Assembly: GCA_027020665.1 (NCBI GenBank)
Contig: JALUVJ010000094.1
Coordinates: 1 to 56,998, forward strand
Source of the DNA: Nitrospira sp.
Lineage (GTDB): Bacteria > Nitrospirota > Nitrospiria > SBBL01 > JAADHI01
Length of the DNA stretch: 56,998 nt
Direction: 5' to 3'
Shown in pieces: positions 34,802 through 43,561 of this stretch. Each line of letters begins with the position of its first letter. The stretch's first letter is position 1. The translations under genes and the position numbers were made by a program. The notes beneath the pieces are model-generated. The model ran no database searches. It was given only the letters and a program-made list of their open reading frames with translations, and was not told the DNA's origin.

Positions 34802-35943
34802 GGCTGCGCGGTGAGTGCGGCAATCGCAGCTTCTGTTTCTTCCAAGAGCCGGCTGCCGTAGGCATTGTTGGCGATTAGGAATTGTTGTATGGATTGATAA
34901 ATTGCCAGTGCTTTGGCCGGTTTGCCCAGTGCACGGTAGAGGTGGGCCTCAATAAGGCCGTGCTTGGGCCTCTTTTCTGAGGGGTCATGCTCAACAAACA
35001 AAAATAGGAGTAGTTGCAGGTGTGCTTCTGCGGCCAGGGCCGGACTTAAGGTTTTCCAGCGTTCTGCTTCCCAGTTCATCTCATAAATTTGTAAAATCCG
35101 ATCCTTGTTCCTCATTGAAATCGCGTCGCCTGCTCTGCGCATTTCATCTGCGACCCGCAGTGTCTCGGCTTCGCCCGCGCGTCCCCCTGAGTTTAAAAGC
35201 GCGGAAAGCTGGAGATCCCGAATCTCCGGCCTTGCAGTTATGTCTACAGATGAGAGTGCGATTTTGAAATGAGATTTTGCATCCAACAAGGGGCCGCGTT
35301 GAAAAAGGATCCAAAACCCCAGCATGGCGTGGGCGTATGCGTTTTGCGGATCTTCCGAAAGGGCCCAATCGTAATAAGCCCGGACTTCACCGGGGCTTGC
35401 GCGGCCGTCGCGGTATTTCAGATACATGGCCCAGCCCAAGTGGGCGATGTAGTCCGCGGCTTCTTTCCCTTTTGAAAAGGTCGCGCCGCGAAAGAGCAGA
35501 GGGGAGAGTTGATCGGCGATTTCAGAAAACCGCGTGTTTTTTTCGGTGCTGCGGATTTTTCGCATCCACAACATGGCAAGTTGTACCCGTTCGTCACGCG
35601 CGGCCCGGTTTCCGGGGTCGAGGGTGATGGCTTCGGCATAACTGTCCCAAGCGGCGGCATAGTTGCCCCGGTCACGCTGGAGGTTGCCGATTTGAATGAG
35701 TTCGGAAACCGTCTGTTGTTTTTCCCGCAAGTTTGTATAGATGCTGCTGACTTGTCCCAGGGTGATGATCAGGGACAGCACGGCGGTGATGCCGCCGACC
35801 CACTTAAGAAAGTCGCCCAGGGATTTCCATCGCCCCGGCTTTTGGGCCGTTTTGCAAAGGGGGCAAATCACGGCTTTCGGATGCAGTGCGGATTTGCACG
35901 CAATGCAGAGCCGATCCATTTTATCGGTTTGAGGGATTTGCAT
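34798..35943 (-). CDS. Zinc-ribbon, single-helix TPR protein
   Basis: A 381-residue protein. A N-terminal zinc ribbon (CIACKSALHPKAVICPLC at residues about 13-30) is followed by one membrane helix (about 46-64) and a TPR-type helical array, with LQRDRGNYAAAWDSYAEAITLDPGN as a clear TPR and further repeats to about residue 380. It may be a scaffold attached to the inner membrane; I cannot name a partner. It is on the minus strand 61 bp after the hybrid kinase gene and could be co-transcribed with it. Confidence 0.7.
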   Translation of the reverse strand: MQIPQTDKMDRLCIACKSALHPKAVICPLCKTAQKPGRWKSLGDFLKWVGGITAVLSLIITLGQVSSIYTNLREKQQTVSELIQIGNLQRDRGNYAAAWDSYAEAITLDPGNRAARDERVQLAMLWMRKIRSTEKNTRFSEIADQLSPLLFRGATFSKGKEAADYIAHLGWAMYLKYRDGRASPGEVRAYYDWALSEDPQNAYAHAMLGFWILFQRGPLLDAKSHFKIALSSVDITARPEIRDLQLSALLNSGGRAGEAETLRVADEMRRAGDAISMRNKDRILQIYEMNWEAERWKTLSPALAAEAHLQLLLFLFVEHDPSEKRPKHGLIEAHLYRALGKPAKALAIYQSIQQFLIANNAYGSRLLEETEAAIAALTAQP

Positions 35944-36004
35944 TTTTTAGGAGCCGCATTGCCCGGTGAGGACAAGCTGCGTCGTTATTCCGGCGGACTC
36001 AAAT

Positions 36005-38473
36005 TTATGCTTGTTGGTCGAGTACGGTGCGGATGCGCTGGGCCAAGTCGATGCGATGGTAGGGTTTTACAATGAGGTTCCCGGAAAAACGGTTTTCGTT
36101 ATTTTGCAGGACTGTCTCCGGATCAAACCCCGAGGTCAGCAAGACCTTAAGCGTCGGCTGCACCGCGACCGCTTTTTGCGCCAATTCGAAACCGTTCATG
36201 CCGCCCGGCATGACAACATCGCTAAAGAGCAAATCAATCTTTTCCCCCTGGCACATGATCTGAAGCGCCTGATGCGCATTATACGCCAGATGGGTTTGAT
36301 ACCCCAAACTCGTAAGGCATTTTTCCGTCAAGCGCAGTAAGACGGCTTCATCGTCAACGATCAGGACGGTTTCTTTGCCTCCCGGCATGGCAACGGGCTT
36401 AAAACGCTTTTGCGGTTTTTTGTGCGGTGCTTCCCGGGCACGCGGGAGAAAAAGACGAAAGCTTGTGCCTGCATTGGGTTTGGAAGACAGTTTGATATAT
36501 CCCCGATGCCGCGTGATAAAAGTATGAACCATCGAAAGCCCCAAACCCATGTTGTTTTTTCCCGACTGAGTCGTAAAAAAGGGTTCAAAGACATGGCGCT
36601 GCGTTTCTTTGCTCATGCCGACCCCGGTATCGCTGACCTTTAATTCAATATATTCTCCGGAAATGTGCTCCGCGCCGTGCCGGGGATGGTTTTTATCACA
36701 CACGGTATTTTTTGTTTGGATCACCAGTTTCCCGCCCTTGGGCATCGCCCGACGGGCGTTCATCACAAGGTTCAAGAGGGCATCGCTCAATTGGGTTGCA
36801 TTAATTTCCGTTGTCCAGAGGCGGTCTTCAAGCTGGTAAGAAACGTGTACTTCGGGGGTGAGGGCGCGCCGAATGAGCAGATCCATTTCCTGAATCACTT
36901 CGTTGATTTGTGTCGGTGATTTTTGTCCCTCCTGTCGACGGGAAAGCGCCAAAAGCTGACGGGTCAGGATGGCGCTATGCTCCGCAGCCACCGTTGCCGC
37001 TTCAACCCATTTTTCAGGCGCATCCATCCCTTTTACGTGCTCTTTCAAACAATCCAGATAACCGAAAATCACGGAAAGGCGATTATTAAAATCATGAGCG
37101 ATGCCGCCCGCCATTTGTCCGACCGCATCCATCTTTTGAATCTGTTGTAATTGACGCTGAAGCTGTGCGTGCGCGGCTTGCATTTGAAATGCATTGAGTC
37201 CGAAAGCCAGGTTATCCGCCAGCTTTTGAAGGCCTTGGATTGTTTCCGAATCAAAGGCATCAGGAACAAGAGCATGGATCGTTAAAACACCGAAGACCTT
37301 TTTTTCTTTGATTAGCGGCAGGGCTAAAACGGATTGGTCGCCCGTTTTTATCGCAGCCGCACGCCAAGGGCCAAAACGCTTGTCTGTGGCAATCCGTTGC
37401 ACACAGTCGGGGTGCCCCGTACGGATGGCCGTACCCGCCGGCCCGCGTCCGGCAGGACTCTCATCCCACCGCATTTTAAGCTGATCCAGATCCCCTTCTT
37501 TCCCGCCGGCTTGTGCGACGGGTGTAATCTTTTGCTCCTCATCTTGTACGGCAAAACCGACCCAGGCCCATCGATATTGTGCGAGGGTGACGATGATTTC
37601 ACAGACACGTTTTAATAAGGTCTCTTCGTCTCCGATGCGAAGGACGGCTTCATTACATGCACTGAGCGCCTCAAGCAAACGATTGCGTTTTTGTCGGGCC
37701 AGCTCGGCCAAGTGGGTTTGGGTGATGTCTTGTATCGTGCACATCATGCGTGTAATCCGACCTCGCTCATCACAGCGCGGTTCACAATATTGACGGACAT
37801 ACTTGATTCGTCCGTCAGTCATTTTCAGACGAAAAACGACATCATGAACCGATTGGGCTTCGATCAATCGGGCCAGCCATGTGCGATCATCCGGATGGAC
37901 TCTTTGCAACAGGGCTTTTAGCCCCAGGGGCTTATTTTTTGAATCCATCTCGAAAATTCGGTAGGTTTCTTCAGACCAGTTCAGGATTTTATTCAGTAGG
38001 TCGATTTCACAAGAGCCGATGTGCCGCAAGTGTTGCGCATCCGCAAGCAGGGTTTGATTTTTGATCAGCGCATCGTTGGCCTGTTTCCGGGCGAAAATGT
38101 CACGCACAATCGCTAAAAACAAAGGGGGTTGATGCTCAGATAAAAGCTGAAGGCGACCCTCTGTCGGATAAAAGCTCCCGTCTTTGCGTCGGTGGAGGGT
38201 TTGAAAACCGATTGAGTCCTGACGGCCTTCGCGCAGGGCGCGCAACCAGTGCTGAAATCGGCTTTCGGTAATATCGGTTTTGAGATCCAGGGGGGTTAGG
38301 CGTTTGATTTCCTGAGCGGTATATCCCAAGTTTTGCAAGGCCCCTTTGGAGACCTGTACAAAATGAAGATCTTCCGCGTCAAACAAAAAGATCTCATCAA
38401 AGGCATGTTCAAGCAGGCATTCCCCAAAAAGACCGGGCAGGCGATTCCTTCCGGTGTCTTGTCGATCGTTCAT
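36005..38473 (-). CDS. Hybrid sensor histidine kinase with C-terminal receiver
   Basis: An 822-residue cytosolic-looking protein with no clear transmembrane segment. In order: PAS (about 25-130), second PAS with PAC (about 155-265), GAF (about 275-420), a dimerisation domain with H-box GGIAHDFNNRLSVIFGYLD (about 467-485), a HATPase domain with VSDTGVGM and GLGLSMV, and a receiver (about 700-820) with Asp in DLLFSDVVMPG. It probably senses a small ligand or redox/light cue through PAS and GAF and passes phosphate to its own receiver. No cognate output gene is next to it; the TPR gene follows. Confidence 0.9.
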   Translation of the reverse strand: MNDRQDTGRNRLPGLFGECLLEHAFDEIFLFDAEDLHFVQVSKGALQNLGYTAQEIKRLTPLDLKTDITESRFQHWLRALREGRQDSIGFQTLHRRKDGSFYPTEGRLQLLSEHQPPLFLAIVRDIFARKQANDALIKNQTLLADAQHLRHIGSCEIDLLNKILNWSEETYRIFEMDSKNKPLGLKALLQRVHPDDRTWLARLIEAQSVHDVVFRLKMTDGRIKYVRQYCEPRCDERGRITRMMCTIQDITQTHLAELARQKRNRLLEALSACNEAVLRIGDEETLLKRVCEIIVTLAQYRWAWVGFAVQDEEQKITPVAQAGGKEGDLDQLKMRWDESPAGRGPAGTAIRTGHPDCVQRIATDKRFGPWRAAAIKTGDQSVLALPLIKEKKVFGVLTIHALVPDAFDSETIQGLQKLADNLAFGLNAFQMQAAHAQLQRQLQQIQKMDAVGQMAGGIAHDFNNRLSVIFGYLDCLKEHVKGMDAPEKWVEAATVAAEHSAILTRQLLALSRRQEGQKSPTQINEVIQEMDLLIRRALTPEVHVSYQLEDRLWTTEINATQLSDALLNLVMNARRAMPKGGKLVIQTKNTVCDKNHPRHGAEHISGEYIELKVSDTGVGMSKETQRHVFEPFFTTQSGKNNMGLGLSMVHTFITRHRGYIKLSSKPNAGTSFRLFLPRAREAPHKKPQKRFKPVAMPGGKETVLIVDDEAVLLRLTEKCLTSLGYQTHLAYNAHQALQIMCQGEKIDLLFSDVVMPGGMNGFELAQKAVAVQPTLKVLLTSGFDPETVLQNNENRFSGNLIVKPYHRIDLAQRIRTVLDQQA

Positions 38474-38629
38474 CTGCTCGGCCCTTCTTAATTGAGAATG
38501 GCGATCAGGTTAAGGAAGCTCTGTTTATTATTTCAAGACGGTGCATTGTAACCGAGTTTCAAAAAAAGGGCAATGGGGCTTATTGCATGTGTTAGAAGCA
38601 AATAGAGCTGTCCGCCTCTTTGAAATAGG

Positions 38630-38675
38630 CCTGTTGCATTGGTCCGGGAGGGTTTTCCCTGAGCAGCGCAACAGG
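38630..38675 (-). terminator. Hairpin after a decayed gene tail
   Basis: CCTGTTGC (38630-38637) pairs with GCAACAGG (38668-38675), with an inner stem AGGG-TTTT-CCCT. It lies just downstream of a minus-strand stop codon (38696-38694). There is no clean T-run, so terminator function is uncertain. Confidence 0.4.
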
Positions 38676-38946
38676 AAGCCGCGCGCAGCGGATTTAGGCT
38701 GCAGCCTTGTTCTTTGCCTCTTCCTGATCGATCAATCTCCCATTTGTATCGTAGAAGGCCAGCTTTCTTGGTCCATGAAATAGGCGAGATGCAGAAAGAA
38801 GAGACAGTTTTTTTGAAGTGGCAGACCCGTTTTGGGGACGAAGTGGTTTTGGGCGATATTCTGGGTGGTTTCAGATAAGGGGGGCATTTCTGCGGTACGT
38901 CTTTCGAAATATCTGAATGTCTCTTGGATAACAGCGAATAGGGAAA

Positions 38947-38971
38947 CCCAAAATCAGCGATTGATTTTGGG
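38947..38971. repeat. Dispersed GCGAT-centred palindrome, copy 6 (best preserved)
   Basis: Arms CCCAAAATCA and TGATTTTGGG are exact inverted copies around a central GCGAT. This is the reference copy for the family. Confidence 0.9.
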
Positions 38972-39024
38972 GGAAACGGGGACAGGGGTGAGCGATATTG
39001 GGACTTGTTGGATATAGACATGTT

Positions 39025-40056
39025 CTAAAGACCTTTGCTCACGCGTTTGACTTCGAGCGGAATTTCTCCGCCGCGGGCCAGGGCCATGAGATCCATGACG
39101 GCTTGTCTCGGGGCTTTGCCTTCAAAAAGCACATGGTGAATTTCATTGACGATGGGCATGTTCACTTGATATTTGCGGGCGAGGGCAAGCGCGGATTGTG
39201 TCGTGTAAACGCCTTCCGCCACCATCTTCATTGACTTTTGAATGGCTTCGAGTGATTTGCCCGCGCCGATTTCTTCGCCCACTTTTCGGTTGCGGGACAG
39301 ACTGCCGCCGCAGGTCAAAAAAAGATCGCCCATGCCGGATTGTCCGTAAAAGGTATTAATGTCCGCGCCCATGGCAATGCCGAGCCGGGCCATTTCGGAT
39401 AGCCCGCGTGTCAATAGAATCGCCTTTGTATTGTAACCAAAACCCAGCCCGTCCGCGCCGCCGGCGGCAATGGCAATGACATTTTTTAAGGCACCACCCA
39501 ACTGCACACCGATTAAGTCCGAAGATAAGAACATCCGAAAAAAGGGCGTAGCAAAAGCATTTTCGATGCGCAGTGCCAGTCGATGGTTTGTGCTTGCCAG
39601 AGAAACGGCCGTGGGGTCCGACTTCACCAGTTCCTTTGCGAAACTGGGCCCGGACAATACGGCAATCTGTTCGGCATTTTTTCGCGCCAGTACCTCACAA
39701 ATTACTTCGGAAACCAGCATCAGGCTTTTTCGCTCAATGCCCTTCGTGGCGCTGATAATCGGAATTTTCGGTGAGAGTTGCGGGCGCATGACGGTGAGCA
39801 CATCGCGGGATACATGAGAGGGGACAACAAAAAGCACCCAGTCGGCCCCTTCAAGTGCCTGGGCCATGTCGGAAGTCGGGACAATCGATCGATCCAGTGT
39901 GATGCCCGGCAAATAAACCGTATTTTCACGCTTTTGCCGGATCGCCTCAGTCACAGCCTGCTCATAAGCCCAAAGCGAAATCTCATGTTGATTGTGACTT
40001 AAAAGCCAAGCCAGTGCGGTACCCCAACTGCCTGCGCCAATGACGGCAATCCTCAT
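39025..40056 (-). CDS. gpsA: NAD(P)H-dependent glycerol-3-phosphate dehydrogenase
   Basis: A 343-residue cytosolic enzyme that reduces dihydroxyacetone phosphate to sn-glycerol 3-phosphate for phospholipid synthesis. It has the dinucleotide motif AVIGAGSWGTALAWLL at the N-terminus, the catalytic Lys region LGGALKNVIAIAAGGADGLG, NTKAILLTRGLSEM and GMGDLFLTC. The start at 40056 was chosen because the family begins with M(K/R)IAVIGAGSWGTA; the longer open reading upstream adds 27 unconserved residues. It diverges from pyrF across about 75 bp. Confidence 0.95.
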   Translation of the reverse strand: MRIAVIGAGSWGTALAWLLSHNQHEISLWAYEQAVTEAIRQKRENTVYLPGITLDRSIVPTSDMAQALEGADWVLFVVPSHVSRDVLTVMRPQLSPKIPIISATKGIERKSLMLVSEVICEVLARKNAEQIAVLSGPSFAKELVKSDPTAVSLASTNHRLALRIENAFATPFFRMFLSSDLIGVQLGGALKNVIAIAAGGADGLGFGYNTKAILLTRGLSEMARLGIAMGADINTFYGQSGMGDLFLTCGGSLSRNRKVGEEIGAGKSLEAIQKSMKMVAEGVYTTQSALALARKYQVNMPIVNEIHHVLFEGKAPRQAVMDLMALARGGEIPLEVKRVSKGL

Positions 40057-40130
40057 GTTTAAATCATCCTTAAATGCAATTTTTACCGCGTCAATCCGTG
40101 CGCCGCTTATCCTAGGAGCTTTGAAAATCG

Positions 40131-40982
40131 ATGTCAAGAATGCGAAAGCTTGAAGGCCCGGAAGGGCTCACAAAATTGACTTCAAAAGGCGGCTGCCGTA
40201 GTATGCGACGTGTCCGTTATTTCAACATCTTGTGCAGATCTTCTTTGAACTATCCGCCAGCAAAAGCCAAAGACCGCATTATTTTTGCCTTGGATTTTCC
40301 TTCCTTTGCCGCGGCCCGGCCCTATATCGCACAGCTTAAAACCCATGTCGGTCTTTTTAAAGTCGGCCTCACGCTGTTTATTCGGGAAGGGCTTCCGTTG
40401 TTGGACCGCATTGCGGAAATATCCGGAACCTGCAATATTTTCCTCGATTTAAAATTGTACGATACCCCCATGCAGGTCGGCAGTGCGGCGGCGGTTTTGA
40501 GTGCTCAGGTTCCGGGGCTTCGTTTTTTAACCGTGCATACCTCCGGCGGTCTGCGTGTGGTGAAAAGTGTTGTGGATGCAATGCGGGGCGATACAAAAAT
40601 CCTCGGAGTTACGGCACTGACCAGTCAAAGCCCCGCAGAAGCGGAAACCCCGGACACGGCATCTTTGCAGGCACGGGTGCTAAAACGCGCAGATCTTGCA
40701 AAAACGGCCGGGGCGGCGGGTGTTGTGGCTTCGGCGCAGGAGGCGGCGGTTTTGAAAAAACGTTTTGGAGATACACTTACCGTGGTGACGCCGGGGATTC
40801 GACCCGCCTGGGCTTTGGTGCGGCAGGATGATCAACGCAGAAAAACGACCCCGGCCGAAGCCGTCGCTCAGGGCGCGGATTATTTGGTGATCGGCCGTCC
40901 GATTTACGGAGCCGCCGATCCGATCGGCGCCGCGCAAAAAATTGCGGAAGAAATCGCCTCTGTCCCCCAAATCAGCGATTGA
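40131..40982 (+). CDS. pyrF: Orotidine-5'-phosphate decarboxylase
   Basis: Converts OMP to UMP, the last step of pyrimidine synthesis. Core motifs are IIFALDFPS, the catalytic LDLKLYDTP (the family's D-x-K-x-x-D), TVHTSGG, VTPGIRP and DYLVIGRPI. The annotated ORF gives 283 residues, longer than the usual 230-245, because the real start is unclear: an AGGAG lies 12 bp before the ATG at 40131, but the conserved region begins only near residue 47 and a TTG at 40245 would give a normal length. The C-terminus (QISD, then TGA) falls inside a dispersed palindrome copy. Confidence 0.85.
   Translation: MSRMRKLEGPEGLTKLTSKGGCRSMRRVRYFNILCRSSLNYPPAKAKDRIIFALDFPSFAAARPYIAQLKTHVGLFKVGLTLFIREGLPLLDRIAEISGTCNIFLDLKLYDTPMQVGSAAAVLSAQVPGLRFLTVHTSGGLRVVKSVVDAMRGDTKILGVTALTSQSPAEAETPDTASLQARVLKRADLAKTAGAAGVVASAQEAAVLKKRFGDTLTVVTPGIRPAWALVRQDDQRRKTTPAEAVAQGADYLVIGRPIYGAADPIGAAQKIAEEIASVPQISD
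40964..40982 (+). repeat. Dispersed GCGAT-centred palindrome, copy 7 (half, provides a stop codon)
   Basis: CCCCCAAATCA, GCGAT, TGA, with a diverged right arm. It supplies the pyrF stop codon (40980-40982), as copy 4 does for the glycosidase-like gene. Confidence 0.6.
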
Positions 40983-41217
40983 ATGAAAGCGTTCATGAAA
41001 AACCCGTCCGCTTGGTAAGATAGGGCTTCTGAAGGGCCCTCACAGCGATACCAACAAGGTGAAATAATAGGCGCAGCCTGGAAGATCTCCGGCAGATCCA
41101 AAATGATCCGGAACTTCGGGATCTTTTGGGATTGAAGGTCATTCCGAGTACATCCGCCCTCGGAAAAGACTGTCATTACGGGGGACGCTCAAGCATAAAA
41201 ACCGCTGACCCTCCCGT

Positions 41218-41238
41218 CTGAGTATTTGGAATACTCAG
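41218..41238. repeat. Short perfect inverted repeat
   Basis: CTGAGTATT and AATACTCAG around TGG. It could be a regulator site or an RNA hairpin; nothing decides which. Confidence 0.5.
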
Positions 41239-41260
41239 ATGATGAACACTTGTCCCATCT

Positions 41261-41285
41261 CCAATGCCTATCGCTGATCTTGGGG
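41261..41285 (-). repeat. Dispersed GCGAT-centred palindrome, copy 8
   Basis: On the minus strand it reads CCCCCAAGATCA, GCGAT, AGGCATTGG: a degraded copy in reverse orientation, 87 bp before the DUF3105 start. Confidence 0.5.
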
Positions 41286-41371
41286 GTCTTAAGCGGCTAT
41301 CAATTCGGGAAAGAATCTGATAGGATTTCAGGCAATTTTAATTCGTTTGTTTTACGATTTATTGGAGAGAG

Positions 41372-41932
41372 ATGATGAGAAGCATGAAATCTTTTGCCTT
41401 TGTTCTGTCTATTGTTTGGCTGTCTCTTTATAGTACGCCGAAGCTCTACGCTGAGGAGGAAACCCTTGCCGAAGACGGTCCCGGTATCAGTGTGCCCTCT
41501 TTAGGCAACCTGCACATTCCTTCCATCAGAGCGCCTCATGCGCCTTATAACAGTGTGCCGCCCACTTCCGGGCCGCATACGCATAATGTCGCCCAGTGGG
41601 GGGTCTATCGCCAACAGGTGCCGGATGAGCTTCAGGTGCACAATCTTGAGGATGGCGGAGTGATGGTTCAGTACGACTGCAGTGATTGCAAGGACCTTGT
41701 TAAAAAATTGGAGGCGCTCGTCCGCAGTTATTACAAAAAGGCCAAAGCCGAAGAAAAGAAAACGGGGCGTCGAAGTAAGTATCAGTACATTATCGTCGGC
41801 CCCTATAAAAACATCGGCAAGAAAATTGCGCTGACCGCATGGGGGAAAATAGACAAATTCGACGAATTTGACGAAGCCCGTATCCGGCGTTTTATTGAAG
41901 CCTATGTCGGAATTGACCACCACCCCAGATAA
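41372..41932 (+). CDS. Secreted DUF3105 protein
   Basis: A 186-residue protein with a Sec-type signal peptide (MKSFAFVLSIVWLSLYSTPKLYA) and predicted cleavage after LYA at about residue 27. The mature part carries the DUF3105 pattern HIPSIRAP, YNSVPPTSGPHTH and QVHNLEDGGVMVQYDCSDC with Lys/Tyr-rich helices after it. DUF3105 is of unknown function and is often exported. Either ATG 41372 or 41375 can be the start; the second has better SD spacing. A hairpin follows the stop. Confidence 0.8.
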   Translation: MMRSMKSFAFVLSIVWLSLYSTPKLYAEEETLAEDGPGISVPSLGNLHIPSIRAPHAPYNSVPPTSGPHTHNVAQWGVYRQQVPDELQVHNLEDGGVMVQYDCSDCKDLVKKLEALVRSYYKKAKAEEKKTGRRSKYQYIIVGPYKNIGKKIALTAWGKIDKFDEFDEARIRRFIEAYVGIDHHPR

Positions 41933-41938
41933 AAAATC

Positions 41939-41968
41939 GTCCTTGATGCCCGTACGGGCATCAAGGAC
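41939..41968. terminator. Strong hairpin between DUF3105 and lnt
   Basis: GTCCTTGATGCCC and GGGCATCAAGGAC around GTAC, a perfect 13-bp stem 6 bp after the DUF3105 stop. No T-run follows, so it may be an attenuating or RNA-stabilising hairpin rather than a strong terminator. It ends 12 bp before the lnt GTG and could mask that start. Confidence 0.6.
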
Positions 41969-41980
41969 ACCCTAGAAATC

Positions 41981-43561
41981 GTGACTGTTCTCAGCAGCAA
42001 GCGATTTTCCCGGATTACGCTTCCCCTGTTATCCGGATTTTTGCTGGCCTTGAGTTTTCCGCGTCCCGGCCTTTTCCCATTGGCCTGGATTGCCTTGATC
42101 CCGCTTTTTGTTGTGATTGCGGATCAAGGTCCCGCCAAGGCTTTTTTAAGCGGCTGGCTTGTTGGCCTCGTCTATTTTGGCGGCACGCTCTATTGGATCA
42201 TGCTGAGCCTTGTGCGGCATGGCGGCTTGCCTTGGCTGATCAGCTTTCTCGTTTTATTTCTGCTCGTTTCTTATCTCGCAACCTATATCGGCCTTTTTGC
42301 CGCACTCTTCCGATATGCGATCGCAGATAAAAAAAACGCCGGGCTTTTTGTTGCCCCCGTGCTTTGGGTGAGCCTGGAGTGGGCAAAAGGGCGTCTTTTG
42401 AGCGGATTCCCCTGGGCCGGTCTGGCCTATTCTCAAACCTCGTTTTTGTCGATGATTCAAATGGCTGATTTTGGCGGCATCTATATCGTGGCCTTTGTGG
42501 TGGTTTTGTGCAATCGCGCGCTTTATCTGGGATTTACCGGAAACGGCGGTCGGGCCGAGTCTCCGGTTCACATCCGTTGGCAGCCCCTTGCGGCGGGCTG
42601 CGCTGTTTTTTTGCTTGGGTTTTTTTACGGTGCGTTCCGGCTGTCCGAATCCTTTGAAGGCTCGGAAACCAAGGCGCAGATGACGATTGCCGTTATTCAG
42701 GGCAACATCCCGCAGGATCAAAAATGGGATCGCCGTTTTCAGAAACAGACCCTTGACACCTATCGGCGTCTTTCGACGGCGGCCATGCGGGACAGTCTTC
42801 GAAAGCATGATTTGATTGTCTGGCCTGAAGCGGTGTTGCCCTTTGTTTTCGGCACGGAAGCCGTTCAGGAGCAGGGGCTTCGTGACTTTGCAGCAGACAA
42901 GGGGGTGTATCTGCTCTTTGGCGCGCCGAGCATCGGCATGTCGTCTCCTGGAAAGGTGTCCTTGCGAAACAGCGCCTATTTGCTCTCGCCGGACTCCGGG
43001 CAAGCGGCGCAGCAATACAACAAGCTGCACCTTGTGCCTTTTGGCGAATATGTGCCTTTTCCCGAATTTCTTTTTTTTATCGAAAAATTTGTCGAAGGGG
43101 TGGCTGACTTTGCGCCCGGAGAGGACGCGGTGGTTTTTAAGGTGAATCAGGCCCGTGTGGGCACAGCAATCTGTTTTGAAGTCATCTTTCCTGAAATCGT
43201 GCGCCGTTTTGTTCAAAACGGCGCGACGGTAATGACCGCGATCACAAACGATGCCTGGTTCGGCCGCAGTGCCGCGCCGGATCAACATTTTTCGATGACC
43301 GTCTTCCGGGCCATTGAGCATCGCATTCCTTTTGCGCGGGCTGCAAACACCGGGATTTCGGGTTTTATTGATGCGCGGGGGCGCGTGATGCGGGAGACGG
43401 CCCTTTTTGAAGAAGCCACGGCGACCGCCACGCTGTCTTTGCGTCAACAGACCACATTGTATACACGCTGGGGTGATTTTTTTGCGGCCTTCTGTGCTAT
43501 CATCAGCATCAGTTTTCTGTGTATGACATGGATTAAGAGGAGAAAAAAAGATGCTTGTTGA
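41981..43561 (+). CDS. lnt: Apolipoprotein N-acyltransferase
   Basis: A 526-residue inner-membrane enzyme that adds the third acyl chain to the N-terminal cysteine of lipoproteins. Six or so N-terminal helices (residues about 12-225) precede a nitrilase-fold domain with the catalytic triad in order: Glu in IVWPEAVLPF, Lys in YNKLHLVPFGEYVPF and Cys in VGTAICFEVIFPE. A final C-terminal helix follows. The start is GTG; no good SD is seen except AAGGA inside the hairpin, so the start is less certain. It overlaps the prfB ATG by 11 bp. Its presence argues for a two-membrane cell envelope. Confidence 0.93.
   Translation: MTVLSSKRFSRITLPLLSGFLLALSFPRPGLFPLAWIALIPLFVVIADQGPAKAFLSGWLVGLVYFGGTLYWIMLSLVRHGGLPWLISFLVLFLLVSYLATYIGLFAALFRYAIADKKNAGLFVAPVLWVSLEWAKGRLLSGFPWAGLAYSQTSFLSMIQMADFGGIYIVAFVVVLCNRALYLGFTGNGGRAESPVHIRWQPLAAGCAVFLLGFFYGAFRLSESFEGSETKAQMTIAVIQGNIPQDQKWDRRFQKQTLDTYRRLSTAAMRDSLRKHDLIVWPEAVLPFVFGTEAVQEQGLRDFAADKGVYLLFGAPSIGMSSPGKVSLRNSAYLLSPDSGQAAQQYNKLHLVPFGEYVPFPEFLFFIEKFVEGVADFAPGEDAVVFKVNQARVGTAICFEVIFPEIVRRFVQNGATVMTAITNDAWFGRSAAPDQHFSMTVFRAIEHRIPFARAANTGISGFIDARGRVMRETALFEEATATATLSLRQQTTLYTRWGDFFAAFCAIISISFLCMTWIKRRKKDAC

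Larger units (their letters stand above)
38474..39024. other. Gene-free decayed stretch between kinase and gpsA
   Basis: No convincing complete gene in about 550 bp. On the minus strand a short open stretch, PRKLAFYDTNGRLIDQEE, ends at TAA (38696-38694) and is followed by a strong hairpin; this looks like the tail of a lost gene. The remaining part contains one of the best copies of the dispersed palindrome (38947-38971). Other open frames across it have composition unlike the neighbouring proteins. Confidence 0.5.
40983..41371. other. Non-coding stretch before the DUF3105 gene
   Basis: A 389-bp stretch without a plausible gene. It holds a short perfect hairpin (41218-41238), a reverse-oriented copy of the dispersed palindrome (41261-41285), and the SD region of the next gene. 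No convincing promoter could be fixed by eye. Confidence 0.6.

Noticed and set aside
38630-38675. Integron attC site
   Set aside because: The arms do not have the GTTRRRY and RYYYAAC core pair, and no integrase is nearby.
38533-39021. A 162-codon open frame on the minus strand between the hybrid kinase and gpsA
   Set aside because: Composition is Pro/Ser/Lys-rich and it runs across a hairpin and a dispersed palindrome; no recognisable domain and no SD.
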